Assembly: GCF_002573715.1 (NCBI RefSeq)
Contig: NZ_PDHM01000016.1
Location: forward strand, 723,649-787,648
Source: Paenibacillus sp. EZ-K15
GTDB lineage: Bacteria; Bacillota; Bacilli; Paenibacillales; Paenibacillaceae
Length of the DNA stretch: 64,000 nt
Direction: 5' to 3'
Made by a program: the position numbers and the translations under genes. Within the stretch, counting starts at the first letter, position 1; every line of letters starts with the position of its first letter. Under the pieces are notes generated by a model. That model was not told the DNA's origin. It searched no databases and saw only the letters and a program-made list of their open reading frames with translations. Of this stretch, positions 26,254-34,794 are shown piece after piece.

Positions 26254-26805
26254 ATGGATCGGCGCATCGTGCGATCAAGACAAATGATTATGCAAGCGTT
26301 CATTGGGCTGTTGGGAGAGCAGGAATTTGAGAGGGTCACCATTCAAGGTATTGCGGATCGGGCCAATGTCAACCGCGGAACGATCTATTTGCATTTTACA
26401 GACAAATATGACCTGCTGGAACAGAGCGTGGAAACGTATCTGATGATGCTTGCTGACAGTTGTGTGCCGGAGGATGGGCCAACCAATGAACTGTCCCGGG
26501 ACCTGCTGATTCGTGCGTTCACGTATCTGAAAGAGCATGCAGAAATCTATGGCGTTTTGATTACCAATAAAGGTATTCCGACATTCAGACACCGTATGAC
26601 ACAGATGATTGAAGCGAATATCACCTTGGTGGTGAACCAAATGAAGCTAGAAACCGGTATCCACAAGGATGTATTGGCGCAATTCTTGTCCGTTTCCATT
26701 ACGGGGTTGATTGAGTGGTGGGTCGTCCAATCTATGCCATATACGCCAGAAGAGATGGTTGAACAGATGGCTAGAATTTTGGAAGCAAGGCTGCAGCTAT
26801 GGTAA
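26254..26805 (+). CDS. TetR family regulator
   Basis: 183 residues. HTH: RSRQMIMQAFIGLLGEQEFE (helix 1), VTIQGIADRANVNRGTIYLH (helices 2-3), then FTDKYDLLEQ. The C-terminal part (YGVLITNKGIPTFRHRM...) fits the TetR_C group of YfiR/DhaS-like regulators. The ATG at 26254 follows AGAGAGG by six bases; an earlier in-frame ATG at 26188 has no ribosome site. Divergent from the PanE-like reductase, which it likely represses. It is closely similar in its HTH to the broken TetR at 27249-27782. Confidence 0.9.
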   Translation: MDRRIVRSRQMIMQAFIGLLGEQEFERVTIQGIADRANVNRGTIYLHFTDKYDLLEQSVETYLMMLADSCVPEDGPTNELSRDLLIRAFTYLKEHAEIYGVLITNKGIPTFRHRMTQMIEANITLVVNQMKLETGIHKDVLAQFLSVSITGLIEWWVVQSMPYTPEEMVEQMARILEARLQLW

Positions 26806-26970
26806 ACGAATTAAATTTGAAGTGTGATACCTGCATAAAAGTTTTGAAATTAATTTAATATTTACATTTTCAAACGGGTTTACAGCCAGTTGAAATACTT
26901 CCGAGGACTGAAGTTTTTTTGATCCTAATCCAGTCTAGTTTATCACTCAAAAGAGCCCCACCTTTCCCAG

Positions 26971-27130
26971 GTAGATATTTATCAAATCGGCAATAGTACC
27001 ATGTTCTTGTCCATTTTCGGCAATGGGACCCAGTTCTTGTCCTGAGCCAAGGTCAAGAACTGGGTCCCTTAAAACAGAAAACCCGCGCAGGACGCGGGTT
27101 CTTATGGGATTATGTTCTTGTCCACCGACA
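26971..27130 (+). repeat. Family A repeat, copy 5
   Basis: Variant with TACCATGTTCTTGTCC, CCCAGTTCTTGTCC, inverted GGTCAAGAACTGGG, the GC-rich hairpin AACCCGCGCAGGACGCGGGTT, TATGTTCTTGTCC and CGACA. The hairpin sequence differs from other copies but keeps perfect pairing. Confidence 0.88.
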
Positions 27131-27227
27131 ATTTATTATAGGTTCCTCAACTTAATCTTCAAAAAGTTCTTCTAATAATGAATCAATCTCTTTCTTTCTC
27201 TTGGCTGTATCCTCTCAAACATAAGAA
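27131..27227 (-). other. Insert between two family A right ends
   Basis: About 97 bases separating two right ends. On the minus strand it reads EDTAKRKKEIDSLLEELFED and then a stop, a helical acidic tail like the C-terminus of a larger protein. It could be the last codons of a gene carried by the element, or a host fragment. Too short to assign. Confidence 0.3.
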
Positions 27228-27288
27228 AACACAAAAGAAGCCGCCAAATTAGCGACTTCCAATGGAACGATGTTCGTGTCCTTCGACA
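27228..27288 (+). repeat. Family A right end, second (copy 5b)
   Basis: GCCGCCAAATTAGCGAC hairpin, ACGATGTTCGTGTCC and CGACA. It supplies the last 13 codons and the stop of the broken TetR gene on the minus strand. Confidence 0.85.
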
Positions 27289-27782
27289 ACTCGGTTCAGC
27301 AAATTCCAAAATTGTTCAACCATGACGGATGGCGGATACGGCATCGAACGGATAATCCACCATTCCAATACACCCACTGATGCTGAAATTAAAAATTGTA
27401 CTGTAATGTCCCTGTTCCTGTCCTGATCGAGATTGATTGAATCCAGATGTTCAATCAGACTTTTTCTGAACATGGTCTCCATTTGGTTTCGAAATACCAT
27501 GCTTCCCTTGCTCTTCAGCATAATCGAGTAGAAAGAAGCATGCTGCTCCAAATATTCAAAAGTGTGAAGTAGTGCGGTTTTGGAAGGAAGCTGAACCAGG
27601 TCATCTCCAGACATACAATGTCGAAGCAACTGGTTAATCTCAGCTGCTATGCATTGCTCGCGCAGATCGTACTTGTCATCGAAATGCAGATACACCGTTC
27701 CTCGATTGACATTCGCTTCTGCCGCAATTTGATTAATCGTTATGCTCTCGAATTCCTTTTCTGACATTAGCCTCATATTCAA
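27249..27782 (-). pseudogene. TetR regulator truncated at both ends
   Basis: The frame begins inside the DNA-binding domain: helix 2-3 (ITINQIAAEANVNRGTVYLH) and FDDKYDLREQ are present, but helix 1 is gone. The C-terminal domain ends at QFWNLLNR, after which VVEGHEHRSIGSR is encoded by the family A right end at 27228-27288. The 5' end joins the DHFR-like fragment at about 27785 in another frame. A TetR without helix 1 is not expected to bind DNA normally. It is a paralogue of the intact regulator at 26254. Confidence 0.8.
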
Positions 27783-27957
27783 AATGGTCTCCGTCCCAAT
27801 ACCGCATGGTCTCGTACATGCGGCGCCCGTACAGGATACCCGTCAGACCGCGGACGTCTTCGATGAAATGACGGAATAGCACGGGGTCGGGCTGAAATGC
27901 CATATGGTCGACGAACCCGTCCAGAGACTGGTTCAACGCAAAAACAATCTTTGCCAT
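27733..27957 (-). pseudogene. DHFR-like (RibD C-terminal) N-terminal fragment
   Basis: The ATG at 27957 follows GGGAGGAG and starts MAKIVFALNQSLDGFVDHMA, the standard beginning of the YwjB/RibD-C dihydrofolate-reductase-like family, then LTGILYGRRMYETMRYWDGD. After residue about 57 the homology stops and the frame runs out of phase through the TetR fragment (EYEANVRKGIREHND). Normal members have about 180 residues, so over half is missing. A deletion that fused this gene to the TetR gene explains both ends. Confidence 0.8.
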
Positions 27958-28187
27958 GCGACTGACTCTCCTCCCTGGTTTTCTTGCACATTCATCATCA
28001 GGATTACACGTTCCATATGCAGCCTCCTCTATGTACATTTTATCATCCAACAGCATGCCCGGTTTCTCATGGATTGCTAATGTGCACAGCCCGACCGAAT
28101 ACAACTTTAGCTTAACGAAGCTTAGTCAGTCTACAACATTATTTTCCGAGTTTATCAAGACCTAGATTTAGGAAAGTCAGATATAAT

Positions 28188-28231
28188 AAAGGGTTCCACA
28201 TATTATACATGACTAATATGTGGAACCCTTT
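28188..28231. terminator. Perfect 17-bp inverted repeat
   Basis: AAAGGGTTCCACATATT and its exact complement flank a 10-base loop. A stem this strong between minus-strand genes suggests a bidirectional terminator, or a mobile hairpin. Confidence 0.6.
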
Positions 28232-28343
28232 ATGCTTAACTATCGTACTCCGTTAGAATTCCTGTGGAACGAATATTTTAAGTCACATTGTTACTCATGT
28301 TATGCTTTCAGTCATTTTTACTCCTCCTTAAATGCTGATACCT

Positions 28344-28970
28344 TCATTGTATTGAATTCATCAACTCATAGTAATATTTAGAATCACTAGTCTTATTAAG
28401 GCTATACCAGGCGTCTAATGTTTTTGGAGAAAACACATCCAAAGCTTTCAAGATGTGTGCAGAAAATTCCAACGGAGCTATTCCAGATGCTGTGATCAGT
28501 TTTCCATCAGTTACAGCAGACTCCATTTTGTAATACTTTTCTCCTGTATAAGTGGGACAGATCATTTTAAGGTATTCCAGATCATTGCTTGTATGCCCAC
28601 GTGAATTCAGCAATCCTGTCTGGGCAAGTCCCATTGTAGCACCACAAATCGCTGCAACCCATATACCTTCCCTTAAACACCTCTCAGCGATTTTTAAGAG
28701 GGGGTGGTGAATGGTTTCTGTCCATGTATCTCCACCGGGTAAAATCAATAGATCTGATCTTTCAATGCTGCACTCTTCCAATTTGATGTCAGGCAGTATT
28801 TTCAATCCGCCCATTGTAGTTACTGGAGTCTTATCAATTCCCACGGTAACTATTTTTGATGGGGCCAGCCCCTTTTTATAATATCTTCCCGAGTTCAGTT
28901 CGGCAGTTAAGTAGCCTATTTCCCAGTCTGCCATTGTGTCAAACACATAAAGATATACCGTATTATTCAT
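28344..28970 (-). CDS. DJ-1/PfpI family protein
   Basis: 208-residue class I glutamine amidotransferase-like protein: LYVFDTMADWEIGYL at the N-terminus, DLLILPGGDTW, and the nucleophile elbow WVAAICGATMGLA with C109. Members act as proteases, glyoxalases, hydratases or chaperones; this subgroup (YdeA/YoaZ-like) is uncharacterised. The ATG follows AAGGAG. The WYL regulator gene lies 112 bases upstream on the same strand and may control it. Confidence 0.87.
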   Translation of the reverse strand: MNNTVYLYVFDTMADWEIGYLTAELNSGRYYKKGLAPSKIVTVGIDKTPVTTMGGLKILPDIKLEECSIERSDLLILPGGDTWTETIHHPLLKIAERCLREGIWVAAICGATMGLAQTGLLNSRGHTSNDLEYLKMICPTYTGEKYYKMESAVTDGKLITASGIAPLEFSAHILKALDVFSPKTLDAWYSLNKTSDSKYYYELMNSIQ

Positions 28971-29082
28971 TGCAAGTTCTCCTTATTTTACAATTCATCA
29001 AGTGATACCAACCATCCATCGGTAATCAATGATTATCATCATTATAAAATGACTTCACTGACATCCGCTGTCAGTGAAGCTA

Positions 29083-30048
29083 TTAAAGTTGATAATATTC
29101 CATTAACTCCGACACAACACCAACAAGTTTTTCCTTCAAACTCTGTGGTTCGATTACTTGAATGGATTTCCCGTAGGATAAGAGAAAATAAGGAACATAG
29201 GTATGAATTGTTTTTTCTTCAAGTAAAAAGATTGCTTGATTTGATGTACGCTCTTTCAGATGATGCCCCAAAAACCAATGCAGGCATAAGTCATCCAACG
29301 CCTCTGACCTACCTTCGATAATTAAAGCAATTAACCCGTCCTTGCCGACTAAATCAGGTAATAGATTTCGCAAAAAAAATTCCCGAGCCAAAAAAGCTTC
29401 GGAACGCTTAAATATGTTTTGAGTACGCTTGATTTGTAAAATCCGTCCTACCCGAAAGCTGCGGATCCCATTTCTCAGGTGGCAAAATGCAACAATATAC
29501 CATTTATTGTTCCAGTAAACCATTCCATAGGGATCTATCACCCTAGTCTTGGGTTGATCATCACGACGTGTGCGATAATCAATTTCTACAGAGAATTCGT
29601 TTGCTACAGCTTGCTCCAATTCCGCCAATACTGGCTGAATAGAAGGGTCTCCCATACGGTTTATAACTTCAAATCCGGCTAAATGACGGCTGAGAACACT
29701 TTCCTGTTCCTGATTCGAATACATTTTCAATTTGGATGTCGCATTACCTAATGCCTCACTCAAAGGGTATCCGGCTTCTTTTGCAAAAACAGCAGCATGA
29801 AGAAGTGCTTTTTTTTCTTCAATATCAAATAGCAGAGGTGCTCTGATAAAATTATTCAGCAAGCTATACCCGCCATTATGACCAGTGTCGGATATTATAG
29901 GCACTCCACTGGCACCTAGCGCATCAATATACCGATAGACTGTCCTTATATTTATTTCTAACTTTTCGGATATTTGTTTTGCGGTCATTTTAACGCCCGA
30001 ATTCAACATCCATAGGATTGCCAGCATATTATCGTTTTTTGGCATCAC
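29083..30048 (-). CDS. HTH-WYL (YafY-type) regulator
   Basis: 321 residues. N-terminal winged HTH (about 5-60): MLAILWMLNSGVKMTAKQIS, LEINIRTVYRYIDALGASGV. The central WYL domain (about 140-230) carries PYGMVYWNNKWYIVAFCHLR, with the family's W-Y residues and RSFRVGRI. Such proteins sense ligands, often nucleic acids, and repress or activate neighbouring genes. Start GTG 30048 or ATG 30045, after GAGG. The likely target is the PfpI gene downstream. Confidence 0.88.
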   Translation of the reverse strand: MMPKNDNMLAILWMLNSGVKMTAKQISEKLEINIRTVYRYIDALGASGVPIISDTGHNGGYSLLNNFIRAPLLFDIEEKKALLHAAVFAKEAGYPLSEALGNATSKLKMYSNQEQESVLSRHLAGFEVINRMGDPSIQPVLAELEQAVANEFSVEIDYRTRRDDQPKTRVIDPYGMVYWNNKWYIVAFCHLRNGIRSFRVGRILQIKRTQNIFKRSEAFLAREFFLRNLLPDLVGKDGLIALIIEGRSEALDDLCLHWFLGHHLKERTSNQAIFLLEEKTIHTYVPYFLLSYGKSIQVIEPQSLKEKLVGVVSELMEYYQL

Positions 30049-30214
30049 ATATACCTCATCTTTTATTAGGATCGCTCTAAATTATTAGCTTTGCGAATCG
30101 CCTGCATCCCTTTATTCATCAATCTTTCTGCCTTAAAGAATTCCCCTTTTCCTCTTTACCTAAGAGCTGATCAAATCTTGAGTAATAAATGGTGTTCTGT
30201 TCTTGCATGTTTCC

Positions 30215-30322
30215 TTATGTCCAACTGATCGACTCCACCGCAGCCTCCAGATCCTCAGCACCAGGAGTCGTATAGATCATCGTCATTTCGATATTCGGCG
30301 TTCCGTTTGATGTGCACAAAAG
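30215..30322 (-). pseudogene. Possible tyrosine recombinase C-terminal scrap
   Basis: 35 codons without a start: NGTPNIEMTMIYTTPGAEDL, EAAVESI and a stop. This resembles the last box of XerC/D-like integrases (GHxxIEMTMIYTHP...), where the tyrosine is the nucleophile. Very short, so tentative. The surrounding gap 30049-30671 otherwise holds a hairpin and repeat pieces. Confidence 0.4.
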
Positions 30323-30352
30323 TTAAACAAACGAGGAACGTTAGTTCAATCA

Positions 30353-30403
30353 AACAGCGGCAGTCTAGGGGACTTTATTTTTCAGTCCAAGGCTACCGCT
30401 GTT
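30353..30403. repeat. Family B-like hairpin
   Basis: AACAGCGG and CCGCTGTT arms with an inner GACT...AGTC pair. Similar in arm sequence to the hairpins at 38048 and 60041. Confidence 0.5.
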
Positions 30404-30509
30404 CTGTATCTTTTAACCCAACTTACATACATATGTACAAAATCCTGTAAGTGTGTGTAACAATGGAGGAACGAAAGTCAGTTTCCGGTATTTCCGAAAA
30501 TGCTTCTTT

Positions 30510-30564
30510 AATAAAGCCGCATAATCAGCGGCTTCTAATGTTACTATGTTTTTGTCACCCGACA
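30510..30564 (+). repeat. Family A repeat, right end only (copy 6)
   Basis: Hairpin AGCCGCATAATCAGCGGCT, TACTATGTTTTTGTCACC and CGACA. Identical over this stretch to the right end of copy 7 at 33131-33181. A CTGCCCGTTA piece follows at 30602. Confidence 0.85.
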
Positions 30565-30671
30565 TTTGTGTTCACAAGTTATCCTTTTGGTTGTTGCGTT
30601 AATCTGCCCGTTACTTCAGCAAACGAAAAAGGAGCTGCCGTCGAGCAAGTTTCCGTTAGTGTAAAACAACT

Positions 30672-31337
30672 TCATTTCCTTACCATTAAAGAATGACCTA
30701 GAAACCAGCTATATAATTCCGGATTATCGTATGTTTCTGTCCAGGAGTTGTGATTCGACTTAGGATAAATTGTGAAAGAGACATTTCCACCGTTTTCGCG
30801 AAGTGCGTCTACCATTTTTTTTGATTCAGCAATAGGAACTATATCATCCTTCGCGCCATGGAATGCCCAGGTGGGTGTTCCTATTAGTTCATGTATCCGG
30901 TTGGGGTTACCTCCACCACATATTGGAGCGATAGCCGCGAATCTTCCTGGATATTCTGCTGCTAAGTGCCACGTCCCATAACCACCCATGCTTAGCCCCG
31001 TCAAGTATAACCGATCTGGATCTACGTTGTAGTTTGCAATGATCTCATCTACTAATGCCATCAATCCGTCTTGTTCAGCATTCCAAAAAGAATCCTCCGG
31101 GCATTGAGGGGAAATCGTAATGAATGGAAAAGAAGGATCGCGTTCTACTATCATAGGAATTCCATGTGCTTTTACCAACTCCAGATCATCTCCACGTTCA
31201 CCTGCCCCGTGAAGAAATAAGATTAAAGGCCACTTAATTGACGATTCTTTTTCATAATGATCTGGCAAATGTAAGAGATATTTCATCCGCACTCTTTTTG
31301 TTATTTCTTTATCCAAATTATTTACGGTTTGACTCAT
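30672..31337 (-). CDS. Alpha/beta hydrolase (prolyl oligopeptidase-like esterase)
   Basis: 221 residues of a PHB-depolymerase/esterase-like alpha/beta hydrolase. Oxyanion region WPLILFLHGAGERGDD; nucleophile LTGLSMGGYGTWHLA (S116); acid in AFHGAKDDIVP (D164); histidine in KSNHNSW (H196). No signal peptide, so cytoplasmic. Its ATG overlaps the stop of the preceding small gene as ATGA, which implies coupled translation. The substrate is an ester or short peptide, otherwise unknown. Confidence 0.88.
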   Translation of the reverse strand: MSQTVNNLDKEITKRVRMKYLLHLPDHYEKESSIKWPLILFLHGAGERGDDLELVKAHGIPMIVERDPSFPFITISPQCPEDSFWNAEQDGLMALVDEIIANYNVDPDRLYLTGLSMGGYGTWHLAAEYPGRFAAIAPICGGGNPNRIHELIGTPTWAFHGAKDDIVPIAESKKMVDALRENGGNVSFTIYPKSNHNSWTETYDNPELYSWFLGHSLMVRK

Positions 31338-31528
31338 TGTATCTCCCTCACTTTAGTGATATCTCCCATAAGGGTAAAAATAGAATTTCCCATATTCCCC
31401 GAAATTCCTTCAGTTTCGGAACTTTTTAGTTCGACCATTTCTTTCCTTTGCTTAGTATAGCTACCATCAGGATATCTGATAGCGAGTCGCGGGTTCTGTT
31501 CCAAAACTCGTATGATCCTCCCGATCAT
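31334..31528 (-). CDS. Small hypothetical protein upstream of esterase
   Basis: 64 residues if started at ATG 31528, which has GGAGTG five bases upstream; a GTG at 31567 is less likely because it abuts the family B hairpin. Basic N-terminus (MIGRIIRVLEQNPRLAIRYP) and a polar remainder. I do not recognise the family. It overlaps the esterase start by four bases, so the two form an operon. Confidence 0.55.
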   Translation of the reverse strand: MIGRIIRVLEQNPRLAIRYPDGSYTKQRKEMVELKSSETEGISGNMGNSIFTLMGDITKVREIQ

Positions 31529-31567
31529 CTTATCACTCCATTCGTGAATGCTATATAAATATTCCAC

Positions 31568-31633
31568 GGCAGCTGATCAATCTGACCAGCTGCCTTCTCA
31601 TCTTTATTCAACTAACGTCCCCCATTAGCGTAA
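31568..31633 (+). repeat. Family B hairpin repeat
   Basis: GGCAGCT and AGCTGCC arms, then TTTATTCAACTAACG, four bases and CATTAG. Same plan as the copy at 24060. Confidence 0.65.
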
Positions 31634-31638
31634 TATGA

Positions 31639-32164
31639 TTAATCTTCGGACCTACCATACAAACATTTTAGAATCGAATCTGCACATTCTTCTGAAGAAT
31701 TTATGTGTGTGTTGACAGTATAGTCGTACTCTATATCTTTAGCCATAATTTTGTGTTGCCAGTCTGATTGATCTTCAGTTCTATCTCCACGTTCAATATT
31801 TCTTTGACGACAAATTTCCAAAGGACAAAACACTTCAACAATATAAAAGGGGTACCCAGCAAATATGTTCTTAACTTTTTCATAATGGGGTTTTAACTCA
31901 GGTCTTTCTACCAAGATGCCATCGATAAGCACATTTTTACGATGATCAGAAAATAGTTTGGCGGTATGATACATCATAAATAATTGCATCACTTAAATAT
32001 TTCCAATAATCTTCTCGAAGATAGTTATCGCCAATTGTATTTTCAAAAAGATCGTTTGCAACCACATAAAAAAACTCATCCGATTTTAACTGAATAGCGT
32101 CTACTATAGATGTTTTTCCTGAACTTGTTACTCCGTTCAAGAATACGATTTTCCCTTTGCTCAT
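31639..32164 (-). pseudogene. Chloramphenicol phosphotransferase-like kinase, frameshifted
   Basis: The first frame from ATG 32164 has MSKGKIVFLNGVTSSGKTSI (Walker A GVTSSGKT) through YWKYLSDAI, then goes out of phase and stops at 31946. A second frame covering 31639-31992 continues MMYHTAKLFSDHRKNVLIDG, VEVFCPLEICRQRNIERGDR to a normal end. Joined, they give about 174 residues, the length of the CPT-like family of small-molecule kinases. The break lies near 31985 and is not in a homopolymer. Either a recent pseudogene or a sequencing error. Confidence 0.82.
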
Positions 32165-32254
32165 CTCTAATTCCCCTATTCGTTCAACTTAAATACAGTT
32201 TAACAGTTTCAACATATAAACAGGATTGAGAAAACAGTTATAATTGAACTATGC

Positions 32255-32335
32255 TGCCCATTAGAGTTAAAACAGCTGCCAACCGGCAAACTGCTCCATC
32301 TGTTCTCCACAAAGGTTTCCCCTTAGCTTAGCGAC
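32255..32335 (+). repeat. CTGCCCATTAG border plus hairpin-like sequence
   Basis: CTGCCCATTAGAGTTAA is followed by CAGCTGCC...GGCAAACTG and TTTCCCCTTAGCTTAG. A family A left border merged with a family B-like segment, directly upstream of the truncated flavin reductase. Confidence 0.5.
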
Positions 32336-32413
32336 CAACAGACTACAACTTCATTCGATATACCCCAGCCTCATCGAGAAAATCTTTTCTGGTCAATCCT
32401 TTTTCTCCAAGCA

Positions 32414-32902
32414 ATGGCGCCCTTTAGTTTTTTTACCGTCGCTTCTCGCAACCCACCGACACTGCTTATTTCTATTGGTCCGGGCGTAGGAGAACGGGAA
32501 GGTACAGTCAAGGATACGCTGACCAATATTCGCGAGATCGGTGAGTATGTCATCAATATGGTCTCCGAACCTTTGGGCGAGGCGATGCATCGTTCATCCG
32601 CCAATGTCGGGCCGCAGAAGAATGAGTTTGAACTTGCAGGAGTCACGCCAAAGCCTTGTAAGAGCGTCGATGTGCCGGCGGTGCTTGAAGCGCCAATCGC
32701 TTTCGAGCTTAAGCTAGATCGAATTATTCCTGTGGGCGGGGATAATCTGGTACTTGGAATCGTGGAACGTGTGCAGCTGGACTCCGCCGCCTATGCAGGA
32801 AATTATAAAACAGCAATGGACAACTGGAAGCCGTTGGCAAACTTAGCCGATGACTTTGCCAGATTGACGTCTGCATTTCCGCTCGGACCAGGCAAGCGTT
32901 AA
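32414..32902 (+). pseudogene. Flavin reductase-like protein, 5' truncated
   Basis: 162 codons beginning MAPFSFFTVASRNPPTLLIS. In the DIM6/NTAB flavin reductase family this stretch is at residue 45-60, after a conserved start (KLLTGSVLPRPIAW...), and that start is absent here. The rest is normal: EYVINMVSEPLGEAMH, FELAGVTPKPCKSVDVP, FELKLDRIIPVGGDNLVLG. No good ribosome site precedes the ATG. The loss lies next to a repeat border at 32255-32335. It probably cannot bind FMN properly. Confidence 0.75.
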
Positions 32903-32987
32903 AAAAATGAAAATTATCAAGGAAAGAAGCAGCGATGAACTAGGACGAAAAAAAGTCCAAGACATTCGGCGAAATGATTGAACTATC

Positions 32988-33181
32988 CTGCCCGTTAGTT
33001 TAATCAAAGGGCGTCTACCGCCGTCGATGAAATCATATCGGGAATGTAATAATGTTCTTGTCATCAGTCGGGAATGTTATCAAGTTCTTGTCATTGTGTT
33101 TTGACAAGAACTTGATAACATAAATATAAACAGCCGCATAATCAGCGGCTTCTAATGTTACTATGTTTTTGTCACCCGACA
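32988..33181 (+). repeat. Family A repeat, copy 7 (variant)
   Basis: CTGCCCGTTAGTTTAATCA border; boxes TGTTCTTGTCA and AAGTTCTTGTCA; inverted TGACAAGAACTTG; the hairpin AGCCGCATAATCAGCGGCT; TTTTTGTCA and CGACA. Every box ends GTCA instead of GTCC, so the boxes changed in concert. Confidence 0.92.
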
Positions 33182-33375
33182 GTATCGTTATTATTATGGA
33201 TTGTTATTGTGTCAAATTATAACAGAACTAAAATGGAAATGACAGATTGGATGAAGAACTGTTAGCCGTCTGCTCACGCAAGTATCCTCTGCTATCTAGC
33301 CTCGCCTCGCCAGTAGCAGAATAAGCCCGTTGCCCCCTATGGTCCGGTGGCTGCAAACAGGCTTTTTGACTCCGC

Positions 33376-34254
33376 TTATATCGTGATATGTCTTCGTTCA
33401 ATGCCAACCACTGCACCGCCAACCCGAACCTGGTTGATTTCACCGCTCTCGCTCAGACGCAATCCTACCTTGATTTCAGAAGGACAATCCATCGAATACC
33501 CTTGCCTGAACTTGACGTGCTCCACTTCCCGCAAAGATCGTTGACCATGTTGGTACAAATAGCTGAGCAGGGCACCGTTGGATGTTCCTGTCGCGCTCTC
33601 CTCGGGAATATCGTACAGCGGGGCAAAATTCCGACATTCCGCAACAGCATCGTCTGGAGTATCCATCGTGAACAGATGATATCCAACCACATCATATTTT
33701 TCGCTGATGGCGGTTATGGCGTCAAAATTTGGCTGAACTTCATTCAAGAGCTTCCTGCTGCGGATCGGGATCAAAATGTCCCGCAGCCCCGTCGAAACAA
33801 TCTGGATGGGCAACCCGGTTTCCAGATCCTCGGCATCCATCCCCAAAGATGAGGCGATTTCCTCACAGGATATCCTTTCAAGAAATTGTGGTAAAGCCTG
33901 TGACAAATATACAAGACCCTCGGAGCTAATATCGACATCCAAAATCCCTGCCTTGGTTTCTATCGTATAGGAGGTCCCTTCCTTTGCCAAACCCAGCGCA
34001 TGCATTAGTCCAAATGCAGCAATCGTGGCGTGTCCGCACAGATCAACTTCGCTGGCGGGGGTGAAATAGCGGATTTTGTAATCCGCAAGCAAGGATTTTT
34101 CCATAAAAGCCGACTCCGAAAAGCCCAATTCCTTCGCTATGAGCTGCATTTCGGCAGCATCCAGCGAAAGCCCATCCTCTAAGACAACGCCTGCTGGATT
34201 ACCGCCACGCTCCCCTTTCGCAAACGCATTTAACGTATACACTTCCACATTCAT
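33376..34254 (-). CDS. PhzF family isomerase/epimerase-like protein
   Basis: 292 residues of the PhzF fold (diaminopimelate-epimerase-like). N-terminal VEVYTLNAFAKGERGGNPAG; catalytic-region ELGFSESAF with the conserved glutamate; FTPASEVDLCGHATIAAFG; C-terminal ESATGTSNGALLSYLY and GYSMDCPSEIKVGL. The ATG follows AAGGAGAGG. It stands alone, without phenazine genes, so its substrate is unknown. Confidence 0.9.
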   Translation of the reverse strand: MNVEVYTLNAFAKGERGGNPAGVVLEDGLSLDAAEMQLIAKELGFSESAFMEKSLLADYKIRYFTPASEVDLCGHATIAAFGLMHALGLAKEGTSYTIETKAGILDVDISSEGLVYLSQALPQFLERISCEEIASSLGMDAEDLETGLPIQIVSTGLRDILIPIRSRKLLNEVQPNFDAITAISEKYDVVGYHLFTMDTPDDAVAECRNFAPLYDIPEESATGTSNGALLSYLYQHGQRSLREVEHVKFRQGYSMDCPSEIKVGLRLSESGEINQVRVGGAVVGIERRHITI

Positions 34255-34383
34255 GTTCCGTTCGTCCTCTCCTTATCTTCGAAAAACCGATGTGCGCAAC
34301 CGCTCGTCCCACTCGCTGCCATGAAACGGATGTCAGGGCTCCCCCGCAATTTGGAATCGTTCCGTATCCGTAACATACGAATG

Positions 34384-34584
34384 TTAATGTTTATTATAGT
34401 CAATCTCTCCCGCTCCGTACGGCATTGCATCATGTACACTACAGACGGGCTCTCCCTGCCCATCAGTCTCCATATACACCGTACCGTAACAATTGCAAGC
34501 AACACAGGTCTGGATGACAAAAAGATCCACCTTCCAGGAAAGCCCGGCCAATGCCAGATGCTGCGCATCAAGGTCGATCAGCAT
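34384..34584 (-). other. Open frame of doubtful status
   Basis: 66 codons (ending AMPYGAGEIDYNKH, with CVACNC in the middle) in the 540-base gap between PhzF and a TetR gene. The same frame is open upstream to about 34735 apart from one TGA. An overlapping frame gives NLLYQQILRRVRDAIETG, reminiscent of a GntR helix-turn-helix start. I cannot decide which, if any, is real; probably a degraded gene. Confidence 0.2.
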
Positions 34585-34794
34585 GGGTCAAGGGTCCATT
34601 ACACCACGGACAGCTATGCCGGCAGTCAACATTTGCACAGGCTCGCCGTTTTCCGAACAGACCGGACTCTCTTGCTCTTTGAATCGGAACCCGTCTCGAT
34701 AGCATCCCGTACCCGCCGGAGAATCTGTTGGTACAGCAAATTAGGCCATTAATAAAGAAAAATAAGACGACTATATTTAGAACTACGCTGCCCG

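Noticed and set aside
33376..34254. Phenazine biosynthesis gene
   Set aside because: PhzF-like proteins are widespread outside phenazine producers and no other phz gene is nearby.
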